A stretch of DNA of 64,000 bases from Candidatus Acidiferrum typicum (GTDB lineage: Bacteria > Acidobacteriota > Terriglobia > Acidiferrales > UBA7541): positions 62,001 to 126,000 of the forward strand of contig DLMH01000140.1 of the NCBI GenBank assembly GCA_002478115.1. The letters are read 5' to 3'. Below, piece after piece: positions 54,941-63,902 of this stretch. Position numbers and translations under genes: made by a program. Position 1 is the first letter of the stretch. Each line of letters begins with the position of its first letter. Below the pieces are notes generated by a model that saw nothing but the letters and a program-made list of their open reading frames with translations, was not told the origin of the DNA and made no database searches.

Positions 54941-56059
54941 CTACCCTGGCCTAGCCGCGCTCTGCTCCGCCTCCCACACGAACCAGTGGCGCGTTCGGTT
55001 GCACATCTTACAGACGGAGAGCATCACAGGTACCTCGATCAACACGCCGACAACCGTGGCGAGGGCCGCCCCGGAGCCTGCGCCGAAGAGGGCAATTGCG
55101 GTAGCGACCGCCAGCTCAAAGAAGTTGCTTGCCCCGATAAGCGCTCCCGGCGCCGCAACCTTGTATTCGACGTGAAAGAGCCGCATCAAGGCGTAAGCAA
55201 GCGCCGAATTGAAATAAACCTGAATCAGAATCGGCACTGCGATGAGCAAAACGTGCAGCGACTTGCCCATCAGGTTGTTCGCTTGAAACGCAAAGATCAG
55301 GATGAGCGTGGCCAGAAGAGCAAGAATTGTGACCGGAGAGAATTTGGGAAGCAGAACGTTTTCAAACCATTCCCTCCCCCGGCGACGCAGAAGCACCGCC
55401 CGCAGCGTAGCGCCGATCGTTAGGGGAATCACGATGAAGGCCAGGACCGACAGGAACAAGACGAGAAACGGAACGGACAGGGAAGAGGCGCCTCTCACAA
55501 GAAAGCGGACAATGGGCGCGAACAGGAAGAGCATGATCAGGTCATTGAGCGAAACCTGAACCAGCGTGTAGGCTGGGTCTCCATCCGTAAGATGACTCCA
55601 GACAAAAACCATGGCCGTGCACGGTGCGGCGGCGAGAATAATTGTTCCGGCGATGTACTGGCTGGCTTCCGCGGGGGAGATCCACGATGAAAAGATATGG
55701 CGGAAGAAAAGCCAGGAAATCAGCGCCATGGAGAAGGGTTTCACCATCCAGTTGACGAATAGTGTGATCAGCACTCCCCTGGGTTTTCGCCCTACCGCCT
55801 TGATTGCCGTGAAATCCACCTTCATCATCATCGGAATGATCATGAGCCAGATGAAAACGGCGATAGGCAAATTGATGTGGCTGCCACTGCCGAATTCCAT
55901 TTCCCGAAGCTGCCCGACCAATCCGGGAAAGAGTTTGCCAAGCAGCACTCCCACGATCATGCACAAGACGACCCAGAGACTCAGGTAACGCTCAAAGAAG
56001 TTCAGCTTGGCGGCAGGGCGGCAGTAATTCGTCGCGGAAGAGGAGCTAGGCTGAGTCAT
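54941..56059 (-). CDS. acr3: Arsenite efflux permease Acr3
   Basis: 372 residues and about ten membrane spans. The conserved cysteine of the fourth span (LAAAPCTAMVFVWS) and the Glu of the ninth (ASNFFELAVATAIALFG), both needed for As(III) transport by Acr3, are present. It exports arsenite using the proton gradient. Its ATG overlaps the arsC stop (ATGA), so the two are translationally coupled and end the operon. Confidence 0.94.
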   Translation of the reverse strand: MTQPSSSSATNYCRPAAKLNFFERYLSLWVVLCMIVGVLLGKLFPGLVGQLREMEFGSGSHINLPIAVFIWLMIIPMMMKVDFTAIKAVGRKPRGVLITLFVNWMVKPFSMALISWLFFRHIFSSWISPAEASQYIAGTIILAAAPCTAMVFVWSHLTDGDPAYTLVQVSLNDLIMLFLFAPIVRFLVRGASSLSVPFLVLFLSVLAFIVIPLTIGATLRAVLLRRRGREWFENVLLPKFSPVTILALLATLILIFAFQANNLMGKSLHVLLIAVPILIQVYFNSALAYALMRLFHVEYKVAAPGALIGASNFFELAVATAIALFGAGSGAALATVVGVLIEVPVMLSVCKMCNRTRHWFVWEAEQSAARPG

Positions 56060-56550
56060 GATTCACGGCCGATGCGGTCGATTTCTTTTTTTAGGGCGAG
56101 GGCGGTGAGGCTGGCGAGCGGCAGGCTCAGGAACAAGGTGATGCGGCGGTCCAGGGTTACAAAGGCATCGCGAAACGCGCGCTCCATCTGATCAACGGTA
56201 CCCACCACCGCAGCCGGGTCGGGTACGCCCCAATGCGCGGTGACTGGCTGGCCCGGCCACACGGGGCAGACTTCCGCCGCGGCATTGTCGCAGACCGTAA
56301 AAACAAAATTCATTTGCGGGGCGCCGGGCTTGGCAAATTCGTCCCAGCTTTTGCTGCGGAGGCCGTCCACGGATAAGCCGGCAGCTTCCAATTGCTTCAG
56401 CGCAAACGGATTGACGCGCCCTGTGGGATGACTGCCTGCGCTGAAGGCGCGGAAATTTGGCTTGCCCATATGGTTTAGGAGGGCCTCGGCCAAAATGGAG
56501 CGCGCCGAATTGCCGGTGCAAAGAAACAGAACGTTATACACGCGTGGCAT
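56056..56550 (-). CDS. arsC: Arsenate reductase, LMW phosphatase (thioredoxin-coupled) type
   Basis: 164 residues. The P-loop CTGNSARS gives the nucleophile C11 and R17, and the disulfide-cascade cysteines are C87 and C95 in CDNAAAEVCPVWPG. It reduces arsenate to arsenite for export by Acr3. Homologues in this subgroup share the GQPVTAHWGVPDP segment seen here. A gap of 9 bp separates it from arsM. Confidence 0.94.
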   Translation of the reverse strand: MPRVYNVLFLCTGNSARSILAEALLNHMGKPNFRAFSAGSHPTGRVNPFALKQLEAAGLSVDGLRSKSWDEFAKPGAPQMNFVFTVCDNAAAEVCPVWPGQPVTAHWGVPDPAAVVGTVDQMERAFRDAFVTLDRRITLFLSLPLASLTALALKKEIDRIGRES

Positions 56551-56559
56551 TGATCTAGC

Positions 56560-57402
56560 TCAATTGCAGCAAGTGGGGCCACAGCAGGAAGCCGCTAGTG
56601 GCTTCTTCGCGCGGATGAAGGCGCTCATGAATTTGTCCTTGATTTGCGGGCCGACGATTTCCGGATCCAAGCCCGCGGCGACGAGGAATTTGCGCGCTTC
56701 TTCGACCTGGTAGATGCGCGTGGGTTCGACGTCGATGGAGGCGAAGCCCGCTGCGGCGAGCTTTTCGCGATACTCGGTTTCCTGAAGTGCGCCGGCAATG
56801 CAGCCAACCCATAGCTCCATGCTCTTGCGGACGGAAGAAGGCACTTCGCCACGAATCACGACATCGGAAACGGCGAGGCGGCCGCCGGGTTTCAAGACGC
56901 GGAAGGCCTCGCGCAGGACGCGGTCCTTGTCTCCGGAAAGATTGATCACGCAATTGGAGATGATGACGTCCACGGAATTGTCCGGCAGAGGAATGTTTTC
57001 GATGACACCCTTCAGAAATTCGACGTTTTCGACGCCGGCCTTTTTCTGATTGGCCCGCGCCAGCGTGAGCATCTCGTCGGTCATGTCCAGGCCATAGGCT
57101 TTGCCGGTGGGGCCGACGCGCCTGGCCGAAAGCAGCACATCAATGCCGCCGCCGGAGCCCAGATCCAGCACCGTTTCCCCCGGCTGCAATTGCGCCAGTG
57201 CAGTGGGATTGCCGCAGCCGAGCGAAGCCGCCACGGCATCCGCGGGCAGCGCCGCCTTTTCCGAGGCGTCGTACAAATTGCGCGTGATGGGGTCGCAACC
57301 GCTCAATTCCGCGCCGCCGCCGCAGCACGCGGTTTTTCCCGCAGCTACCTGCTTCGCCGCCGCGCCGTATTTTTCCTTCACCGCATCCTGAATGTTGCTC
57401 AT
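56560..57402 (-). CDS. arsM: Arsenite S-adenosylmethyltransferase
   Basis: 280 residues. The SAM loop is [10 protein letters not shown] (79-88). The three conserved arsenic-binding cysteines are C63 (LGCGNP), C151 (ISNCVINL) and C201 (VGCIAGAL). Extra cysteine pairs occur at the N-terminus (CCGGG, 26-27) and C-terminus (CCGPTCC) and may help capture As(III). It methylates arsenite to mono- and dimethyl forms. AAGGAAGG precedes the ATG; arsR ends 15 bp upstream. Confidence 0.94.
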   Translation of the reverse strand: MSNIQDAVKEKYGAAAKQVAAGKTACCGGGAELSGCDPITRNLYDASEKAALPADAVAASLGCGNPTALAQLQPGETVLDLGSGGGIDVLLSARRVGPTGKAYGLDMTDEMLTLARANQKKAGVENVEFLKGVIENIPLPDNSVDVIISNCVINLSGDKDRVLREAFRVLKPGGRLAVSDVVIRGEVPSSVRKSMELWVGCIAGALQETEYREKLAAAGFASIDVEPTRIYQVEEARKFLVAAGLDPEIVGPQIKDKFMSAFIRAKKPLAASCCGPTCCN

Positions 57403-57417
57403 GACATTGCCTTCCTT

Positions 57418-57762
57418 TTATCTTGAAATTTGCACAATCGATTCCGCAGGGACGACGCGATTGCGCGTGCAGCATTCCTCGTACAAAAATCCCAAGACCT
57501 CGCGAAGCGCATCCGTGTTCGCCGTGTACCAGAGGAAGGTGCCCGCGCGGCGCACCGAAACCAAACCGACTTGCCTCAGCTTTTCCAGATGGTGCGACAG
57601 CGTGGAAGCGGGAATCCCCAACTCCTCCTGTACCTCGCCGGCGACCATTCCGGTGGGGTGCGCGGAGAGAAGCAAACGCACAATCTGCAGGCGCGGCTCG
57701 GCGCCGAGAGCGGCAAAGCGGTCGGCGCATCGGGTGACGAGAAGGGGATCGGGCTTCCTCAT
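57418..57762 (-). CDS. arsR: ArsR-family arsenic-responsive repressor
   Basis: 114 residues. A winged helix with GEVQEELGIPASTLSHHLEKLRQVGLV binds DNA. Vicinal cysteines C97-C98 in YEECCTRN near the C-terminus form the likely As(III) site, in the position used by Acidithiobacillus-type ArsR, rather than the ELCVCDL site in helix 3, which is absent. It should repress the arsR-arsM-arsC-acr3 operon until arsenite binds. The ATG lies at the predicted transcription start. Confidence 0.93.
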   Translation of the reverse strand: MRKPDPLLVTRCADRFAALGAEPRLQIVRLLLSAHPTGMVAGEVQEELGIPASTLSHHLEKLRQVGLVSVRRAGTFLWYTANTDALREVLGFLYEECCTRNRVVPAESIVQISR

Positions 57763-57797
57763 ATTTCCATAATTGCAGAAATACGGTAGAAAGGCAA
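57762..57797 (-). promoter_or_regulatory. ars operon promoter with ArsR operator candidate
   Basis: On the minus strand, -35 TTGCCT (57792-57797) and -10 AATTAT (57769-57774) are 17 bp apart. The inverted repeat TATTTC/GAAATA (57762-57767 and 57778-57783) straddles the -10 and the start codon. The predicted transcription start coincides with the arsR ATG at 57762. Confidence 0.6.
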
Positions 57798-57927
57798 CTC
57801 CTCCTCAACCCTTTTTGGCCGCCCCGCATCTCATTTCTGGGTCCTGCTGCCGGCCATCGAAACGCCCGCCTTTTCGCTTTTGACCGCGTTTCCCGCGCAT
57901 GGGATACTTACTTCTCCGGGACTTTCT

Positions 57928-59991
57928 ATGAAGCTGAACCGAATTGCCTTCACCCTTATTGTCGCCGCCCTCGGCGGCTTGACGGCGCTGGCGCAGTCAC
58001 CCTCCCCATCGGTTCCACCCGCCCAAGAGAAACTCTCTCCCCGCGCCGAGGCTTACTACAATCTCGCGCTCGGCCATATTTACGAGCAACAGTATGAACT
58101 GACCAGCCAGAACGAGTTGGCCAGCAAAGCCATCGAGGCCTACAAGAAGGCCTACGCCATCGACCCGCAATCCCCGATCATCGGGGAGCGCCTGGCGGAG
58201 ATGTACTGGAAGGCGCAGCGCGTGCATGACGCCATGGTCGAAGCCAACGAAATCCTGAAGCGCGATCCCAACGATTTAGCCACGCACCGCCTGCTGGCGC
58301 GCATTTACCTGCGCAGCCTCGGCGATATCAACGGCTCCGGCGTGCAAACGGAGATGGTGAGCAAAGCCATCGCGGAATACAGCGAGGTCCACCGCCTGGA
58401 CGCGACGGATCAGGAAGCCGCTTTGTGGCTGGCGCGTCTCTACCGCCTGCACAACGAGCCGGACAAAGCCGAAAAGGTGCTGCTCGGCATGTTGAAGGAT
58501 GATCCGGAGAATGAAGCGGCCGTCGAGCAGCTTACGCAGCTCTATCTGGACGAGAACAAATCCGAAGAGGCGATTTCGTTACTGGAGGGCATGATTGCCC
58601 GTTCGCCTTCCGCAACGCTCGACGATCTTCTCGGCGATGCGTACACGCAAACGCACGAATACGGCAAGGCCGAAAAGGCCTACCGCAAGGCCGTAGATCT
58701 CGATCCCTCGGAGCTTGGGCATCTGCGTGGCCTGGGCCAGACGCTTCTTTCCGAGGAGAAATATCCCGATGCGCTCTCGGTGTATCAGAAGCTAGCCGAT
58801 CTGATGCCCGATGACGCGGACGTGTACCTGCGGATGGCGCAGATTTACCGCGAGCTGCATCAACTGGACAAGGCGGAAGAAAGCATCGTCAAGGCGCGGC
58901 AATACGCTCCCGGTACTGTCGAGGTGATGTACAACGAGGCGATGATCTACGAAGCGCAGGGCCGCTTTGAGGATGCCATCCGCGTGCTTTCCGATGCCGT
59001 AACCGGACTCAAGACGCAGTCCACGGTGCTCCCTTCGCGCCGCCGCGAGCTGGCCATACTTTACCAGCAACTTGGCGGACTCTACCGCGACACGAATAAC
59101 TATCAAGCGGCCATCTACACCTTCCAGGAACTGGGTCACCTGGGCGAAGAGGAAGACCGCCGCGCGCGCATGCTGATCATGGAAACCTACCGGCAGGCGA
59201 AGGATTTGCCGAAGGCGCTGCAGACCGGAAAAGAAGCGCTGGCGAAATATCCGATTGACGCGGCCGTGCGGGCCACCTATGCATTGCTGCTCGGCGAAAA
59301 CCAGCAAGCCGACGAGGGCGCGAAGCTGCTGCAGGCGAATTTGAAGGGCACGGCTGCCGATCGCGAGCTGTATTTGAACATTTCGCAGATCTACGAACGC
59401 AGCCACCGCTACCAGGAAGCGGAGGAGATGGCGCACAAGGCCGAGGCGCTTCCGGGCGATCCGCGCGAGAATGAGATGACGTGGTTCCTGCTGGGCGCAA
59501 TTTATGAACGCCAGAAGCAGTACGACAAGGCCGAAGAGCAGTTCAAGAAAGTGCTGGCGGTGAATCCCAAGAATGCGGAGGCGCTCAACTATTACGGCTA
59601 CATGCTGGCCGATCGCGGCATGCGCCTCGACGAAGCACGCGACATGATCCAGCGCGCTCTGGATCAGGAGCCCTTCAACGGCGCGTATCTTGACAGCCTT
59701 GGGTGGACCTACTTCAAGCAGAACAAGATCGAGGATGCCGAGGCGGCGTTGCGCAAGGCCGCGGAGCGCGAGCCCCACGACCCCACGATCCGCACGCATC
59801 TTGGCGACGTTTACGCCAAGCAGGGGCGCATGGATCTGGCGGCGGCGGAATGGGAGAAGTCGCTGAGCGAATGGCGGCGCTCGCTCCCCGCCGATCTGGA
59901 GAGCGACAAAGTCGCGGAACTCGAAAAGAAACTGGGCCAGGTGAAGCACCGCGTGGCGCAAAAGTCGCCCGTGGCCGATTCGAAACCCTGA
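57928..59991 (+). CDS. Exported tetratricopeptide-repeat protein
   Basis: 687 residues from the ATG at 57928. A signal peptide (MKLNRIAFTLIVAALGGLTA, cleavage near LAQ) is followed by at least ten TPR units spread across the whole length (for example GKAEKAYRKAVDLDPSELGHL, YDKAEEQFKKVLAVNPKNAEA, IEDAEAALRKAAEREPHDPTI). It is probably periplasmic or outer-membrane associated and acts as a protein-interaction scaffold; similar proteins support envelope or polysaccharide assembly. ispE follows 9 bp later, so it may head that operon. Confidence 0.88.
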   Translation: MKLNRIAFTLIVAALGGLTALAQSPSPSVPPAQEKLSPRAEAYYNLALGHIYEQQYELTSQNELASKAIEAYKKAYAIDPQSPIIGERLAEMYWKAQRVHDAMVEANEILKRDPNDLATHRLLARIYLRSLGDINGSGVQTEMVSKAIAEYSEVHRLDATDQEAALWLARLYRLHNEPDKAEKVLLGMLKDDPENEAAVEQLTQLYLDENKSEEAISLLEGMIARSPSATLDDLLGDAYTQTHEYGKAEKAYRKAVDLDPSELGHLRGLGQTLLSEEKYPDALSVYQKLADLMPDDADVYLRMAQIYRELHQLDKAEESIVKARQYAPGTVEVMYNEAMIYEAQGRFEDAIRVLSDAVTGLKTQSTVLPSRRRELAILYQQLGGLYRDTNNYQAAIYTFQELGHLGEEEDRRARMLIMETYRQAKDLPKALQTGKEALAKYPIDAAVRATYALLLGENQQADEGAKLLQANLKGTAADRELYLNISQIYERSHRYQEAEEMAHKAEALPGDPRENEMTWFLLGAIYERQKQYDKAEEQFKKVLAVNPKNAEALNYYGYMLADRGMRLDEARDMIQRALDQEPFNGAYLDSLGWTYFKQNKIEDAEAALRKAAEREPHDPTIRTHLGDVYAKQGRMDLAAAEWEKSLSEWRRSLPADLESDKVAELEKKLGQVKHRVAQKSPVADSKP

Positions 59992-60000
59992 GACAATCGC

Positions 60001-60912
60001 ATGCGCGAAGTCCGTATTCCGGCGTACGCAAAGATCAATCTGCGTCTTGAAATCCTCGGCAAACGCGCCGATGGCTACCACGAACTGCGCACCGTTTTTC
60101 AGACGGTCTCCCTCCACGACACGCTGTGCTTCCGGCCTGCCCGCGAGGCGGGGATTTCGCTGCTGATCCGCGGAAATGAGGCCCTTTCCCGGGAGGCCGC
60201 GGAGAAGAATCTGGTGTACCGCGCGGCGAACGCCCTGCGGCGGGAACTGAAGATCCGCTCGGGTGTGGAAATTACACTGCAGAAAAATATCCCTGCAGGC
60301 CGCGGGCTGGGTGGCGGGTCAAGCGACGCCGCGGCGGCGCTTCTGGGGTACCTGCAATTCACGCGCAAGCGAATCGAGCCGGTGCGGCTGCTGGAAATCG
60401 CCGCGGAGCTTGGCGCGGATGTGCCATTCTTTCTGTTTGGCGGGCGCGCGCTGGGCGTGAGCAAGGGCGACGAAATCTATCCTCTGCCGGACCTGGAGAA
60501 GCGCACACTGTTGATTGTTTCGCCGAAAGAGATCCACGTGCCGACGCCGGATGCCTACCGCTGGCTGCATGCGCCGGAACTGGCTTCCTTGACAAAAGCG
60601 GCGGCGAACCATAAACTACTTAGGTTCTGTGCTCTGTGTTGGAGCGCGCAGGAAGAGAGCCTCGAGAACGATTTCGAAGCGGCGGTCTTCCAGCGTCATC
60701 CCCGGCTTGCGCAAATCAAGCGGGGGTTGCTCCGTGGAGGGGCGTCAGAAGCCTTGCTGGCTGGTAGCGGTTCGGCGGTGTTTGGAGTGTTCCCGAGCCC
60801 AGCAAAGGCGCGCCGAGCCGTTGTCGGGTTTCCGCACGACCAGGCCTTTGTCTGCGAGACACTCTCGCGGGCCAGGTATCAGCGCTTGACGAAAGGCGCC
60901 TGGGCCGGTTGA
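60001..60912 (+). CDS. ispE: 4-diphosphocytidyl-2-C-methyl-D-erythritol kinase
   Basis: 303 residues of the GHMP kinase superfamily: AYAKINLRLEI (substrate Lys11), PAGRGLGGGSSDA (98-110, ATP loop) and GADVPFFL (catalytic Asp). It phosphorylates CDP-ME in the MEP isoprenoid pathway. A short, less GC-rich segment encoding NHKLLRFCALCWSAQ (about 201-215) has no counterpart I recognise in the family and contains a CTGTGCTCTGTG tract like the repeat inside rlmN. Confidence 0.95.
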   Translation: MREVRIPAYAKINLRLEILGKRADGYHELRTVFQTVSLHDTLCFRPAREAGISLLIRGNEALSREAAEKNLVYRAANALRRELKIRSGVEITLQKNIPAGRGLGGGSSDAAAALLGYLQFTRKRIEPVRLLEIAAELGADVPFFLFGGRALGVSKGDEIYPLPDLEKRTLLIVSPKEIHVPTPDAYRWLHAPELASLTKAAANHKLLRFCALCWSAQEESLENDFEAAVFQRHPRLAQIKRGLLRGGASEALLAGSGSAVFGVFPSPAKARRAVVGFPHDQAFVCETLSRARYQRLTKGAWAG

Positions 60913-60990
60913 TCCGCAGCGTTGCTCCGCTTTCTGACTTCCCATTCCTTATTGCACTTTGCCCAGTCCGGGCCATTTTCTGTGAGACGC

Positions 60991-61009
60991 GTCACCGCAG
61001 AGCGGTGAC
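60991..61009 (+). promoter_or_regulatory. Hairpin just upstream of the prs ribosome binding site
   Basis: Perfect arms GTCACCGC and GCGGTGAC with an AGA loop end one base before the GGAG used by prs. The element may affect translation or be another dispersed palindrome; its role is unproven. Confidence 0.5.
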
Positions 61010-61024
61010 CGGAGTGAGCGCGGC

Positions 61025-61969
61025 GTGAACGACGAGCGATTCAAGATTTTTGCGGGGACTGCCAATCCGGTGCTGGCGGAATCGATCTGCAAGCATCTGG
61101 ATGTGCCGCTGGGCCAGGCGCTGCTTGGGCGGTTCAGCGACGGCGAGATCTATTTTCAGGTGCTCGAGAATGTGCGCGGCGCCGATGTGTTTGTGGTGCA
61201 GCCGTGTTGTTACCCGGTGGACAACCACTTGCTCGAGCTGCTGCTGATGATTGATGCGTTTAAACGCGCTTCGGCGTGGCGCATCACCGCGGTGCTGCCG
61301 TACTACTGCTACGCGCGCCAGGACCGCAAGGACAAGCCGCGCGTGCCGATATCCGCGAAGCTGGTGGCCGACCTGCTGGAAACGGCGGGCGCGAGCCGCG
61401 CGCTCACGCTGGACCTGCACGCACCCCAGATCCAAGGCTATTTTGACGTGCCGGTGGATCACCTGTACGGCTCGCCGGTGCTGGTGGATTATTTCCGGAA
61501 TAAGAAGCTGCCGAACTTGACCGTGGTATCCCCTGATGCGGGCGGCGTGGAACGCGCGCGGGCGTTTGCGAAAAAGCTGGGTGCGCCGCTGGCCATCGTG
61601 GACAAGCGCCGCGTGGACCTGGATGTCACCGAAGTGATGAACCTGATCGGCGACGTGAAGGGGCGCAGCACGCTGATCGTGGATGACATCATTGATACCG
61701 CCGGGACGCTGGTAAAGACCGCCGAAGCGCTGCTGCGCGAAGGCGCGACACAGGTTTTTGCGGCTTGCACGCATGCGGTGTTTTCCGGCCCGGCCGTCGA
61801 ACGCATCGAGAATTCCCGAATCACCGAAGTGGTGGCGACCGATTCCGTGCCGCTTTCGGAAGCCGCCAAAAAACTGAAGAATGTAACGATTTTGAGTGTT
61901 GCGGATTTGCTCGCGCGCGGCATTCGTTCGATTCACGAGGAAACATCCATCAGCGAGCTGTTTATTTAG
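61025..61969 (+). CDS. prs: Ribose-phosphate pyrophosphokinase
   Basis: 314 residues, the family length. Signatures are FSDGEIYFQVLENVRG, YYCYARQDRKDKPR (ATP flexible region), VVSPDAGGVERAR and the PRPP loop LIVDDIIDTAGTL. It makes PRPP from ribose 5-phosphate and ATP for nucleotide, His and Trp synthesis. The start is GTG with GGAG 10 bp upstream. The ispE-prs-rplY-pth-rpsF order is a common bacterial arrangement. Confidence 0.97.
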   Translation: MNDERFKIFAGTANPVLAESICKHLDVPLGQALLGRFSDGEIYFQVLENVRGADVFVVQPCCYPVDNHLLELLLMIDAFKRASAWRITAVLPYYCYARQDRKDKPRVPISAKLVADLLETAGASRALTLDLHAPQIQGYFDVPVDHLYGSPVLVDYFRNKKLPNLTVVSPDAGGVERARAFAKKLGAPLAIVDKRRVDLDVTEVMNLIGDVKGRSTLIVDDIIDTAGTLVKTAEALLREGATQVFAACTHAVFSGPAVERIENSRITEVVATDSVPLSEAAKKLKNVTILSVADLLARGIRSIHEETSISELFI

Positions 61970-62022
61970 GTTTTTCCGGCGGGGAGTAACGCCGGAGGAG
62001 ATTCCAGGAAGGGAAAGAAGCC

Positions 62023-62718
62023 ATGGCTCAGATTATCGTCGAAGGGGCGCCCCGCACCGAACGGGGCAAAAACGAAGCGCGCCGCTTGCGCGTAACCGGA
62101 CAGGTGCCAGCAACTCTTTACGGCGGAAAGGGAGGCCCGCTTTCGCTGGCTTTGAACACCAAGCAGTTGACGGCCATCCTGAGGTCGGAGTCCGGGCACA
62201 ACACATTATTTGAGGTGGACTTCGCCGGGAAGAAGGAACCCGCCATCGTGAAGGATTGGCAGGTGGATCCCGTCAGCGGGAAGCTGCTGCACGTGGATTT
62301 GCTGCGCGTGGCGATGGACGTGCGCATGAAGGTGAAGGTGCCGGTGCACACGTTTGGCGAGCCTTCGGGCGTGAAAGTGCAGGGTGGCGTGTACGAAGTG
62401 GTGACGCGCGAAGTGGAAGTGGAATGCCTGCCCGCGGACATCCCGACGGAGTTCAGGATGGACGTCAGCGGCTTGATGCTGAACCAGAGCCTGCGCGCCA
62501 ACGAGCTGCCGATCGACAAGAGCAAGCTCAAGCTGCTCACCGATGGCAACAGCGTGCTGGCGCACGTGGTGGCGCTGCGCGTCGAGGAAGAGAAGCCCGT
62601 GGAAGCGGCGGTAGTTGCTGTGGTCCCGGCAGAGCCGGAAGTCATCAAGAAGGGCAAGAAGGAAGTGGAAGGCGAGGAAGGCGCCGAGCCCGCCGAAAAA
62701 CAGGAAAAGAAGAAGTAA
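62023..62718 (+). CDS. rplY: 50S ribosomal protein bL25 (CTC form)
   Basis: 231 residues. The N-terminal 5S-rRNA-binding domain begins EGAPRTERGKNEARRLRVTG. The longer C-terminal TL5/CTC domain (VPVHTFGEPSGVKVQGGVYE) is followed by a charged tail rich in Glu and Lys. CTC-type L25 proteins bind 5S rRNA at the central protuberance. Spacing of 53 bp to prs and 30 bp to pth fits one operon. Confidence 0.95.
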   Translation: MAQIIVEGAPRTERGKNEARRLRVTGQVPATLYGGKGGPLSLALNTKQLTAILRSESGHNTLFEVDFAGKKEPAIVKDWQVDPVSGKLLHVDLLRVAMDVRMKVKVPVHTFGEPSGVKVQGGVYEVVTREVEVECLPADIPTEFRMDVSGLMLNQSLRANELPIDKSKLKLLTDGNSVLAHVVALRVEEEKPVEAAVVAVVPAEPEVIKKGKKEVEGEEGAEPAEKQEKKK

Positions 62719-62748
62719 CACTGTTTGGACGGCCTCGCGCGAAACATC

Positions 62749-63333
62749 ATGCGGCTCATTGTTGGCCTTGGCAATCCTGGCCCGGAATATCAGTGGACGC
62801 CGCATAACCTGGGTTTTCTGGCGGTGGACGAAATTGCGAATCGCGCGTCCATCCGCGTGGAGCGGCCGGAAGGCAAGGCCCTGGTGGGGCGCGGGAAAGT
62901 GGCCGGGGAGGAAGTGATCCTGGCCAAGCCGCAGACGTACATGAACCTCAGCGGCATTTCGGTTCGCGAGCTGCTGGGGAAGCACGAACTGGAGCCCGCG
63001 GACCTGCTGGTGCTGTTCGACGAGCGCGATCTGCCGTGGGGCATGATCCGCATCGGAGAACGCGGCAGCCCGGGAACGCACAACGGTGCGAAGAGCGTGA
63101 CCAGCGCCGTGGGCACGCCGGAATTTGCGAGGCTGCGGCTGGGCTGCGGCCCCGATCATCCGGTGAGCGATCTGGCGGAGTATGTTTTGCGGCCGATGAA
63201 AAAAGCCGATCTGGAAGTGGCCGCGGAGATGGTGGCGGAGGCAGGCGATGCGGTGGAGTTGCTGTTGACGCAAGGCATCGCGGCGGCGATGAACAAGTTC
63301 AACCGGCGGGTGCCGCCGGCGGAAGAGAAGTGA
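62749..63333 (+). CDS. pth: Peptidyl-tRNA hydrolase
   Basis: 194 residues from the ATG at 62749 (MRLIVGLGNPGPEY). Catalytic His19 lies in WTPHNLGF, with PQTYMNLSG and LFDERDLPWGMIRI supplying the Asn and Asp, and RLRLGCGPD further on. It recycles peptidyl-tRNA released from ribosomes. An in-frame start at 62725 would add eight non-conserved residues. Confidence 0.96.
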   Translation: MRLIVGLGNPGPEYQWTPHNLGFLAVDEIANRASIRVERPEGKALVGRGKVAGEEVILAKPQTYMNLSGISVRELLGKHELEPADLLVLFDERDLPWGMIRIGERGSPGTHNGAKSVTSAVGTPEFARLRLGCGPDHPVSDLAEYVLRPMKKADLEVAAEMVAEAGDAVELLLTQGIAAAMNKFNRRVPPAEEK

Positions 63334-63381
63334 CCGGTCTTGCGATCGGGTGAATTAGAAAAGAAGGAAAACGAGGTCATC

Positions 63382-63786
63382 ATGGAAGAGCGTTTGTACG
63401 ATTTGATCTTCATTATCCGCCCGGCCACGCCGGAAGAGGAAATCAAGAAGGTGCTCACGACGATTGAGCACGCTTGCGCTGAAAAGGGCGGGAAGATCGA
63501 GAAGACGGAGCAATGGGGCACGCGCAAGCTTGCCTACAAGGTGATGAAGCACCGCGAAGGAATTTATGTGTACCAGCAGATACGCACGAATCACGGCGAA
63601 CTGGTGCATGAGCTGGAGCGCCGGCTGGGCGTGCAGGACGCAGTCATCAAATATCAGACCGTGCGGCTCGACGAGGATTTGAAGCGCCAGAAGAAGCTGG
63701 CGCAGAAGCGCGAACAGCGTGCCGCGCGGCGTCCCCGCCGTTCGACGGCAGCAGCGCCGGCCGAGCAGTCCGCCTCCAGCAAATAA
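63382..63786 (+). CDS. rpsF: 30S ribosomal protein bS6
   Basis: 134 residues from the ATG at 63382, with GAGG upstream. YDLIFIIRPATPEEEIKKVL and KIEKTEQWGTRKLAYKV are family signatures; the C-terminus has a long basic and Ala-rich tail (KREQRAARRPRRST). S6 binds 16S rRNA together with S18, whose gene appears to follow. Confidence 0.96.
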   Translation: MEERLYDLIFIIRPATPEEEIKKVLTTIEHACAEKGGKIEKTEQWGTRKLAYKVMKHREGIYVYQQIRTNHGELVHELERRLGVQDAVIKYQTVRLDEDLKRQKKLAQKREQRAARRPRRSTAAAPAEQSASSK

Positions 63787-63902
63787 GCGCTGGCCGGGGA
63801 TATTCATGCCGGTGAACGCCGCGACGCGCCGCCGGCAACGTTTGAGTTTGGTTTGGAGCTCCGCTGCCTAGGCCCGGAGCCACTTCGGAAAGGTAGGAAG
63901 GT

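Noticed and set aside
60600..60650. Full copy of the CTCTG-type repeat inside ispE
   Set aside because: Only a short CTGTGCTCTGTG tract is shared with the rlmN element, too little to claim the same repeat.
60913..61024. tRNA gene between ispE and prs, as found in some genomes
   Set aside because: The spacer contains only a simple hairpin and no cloverleaf.
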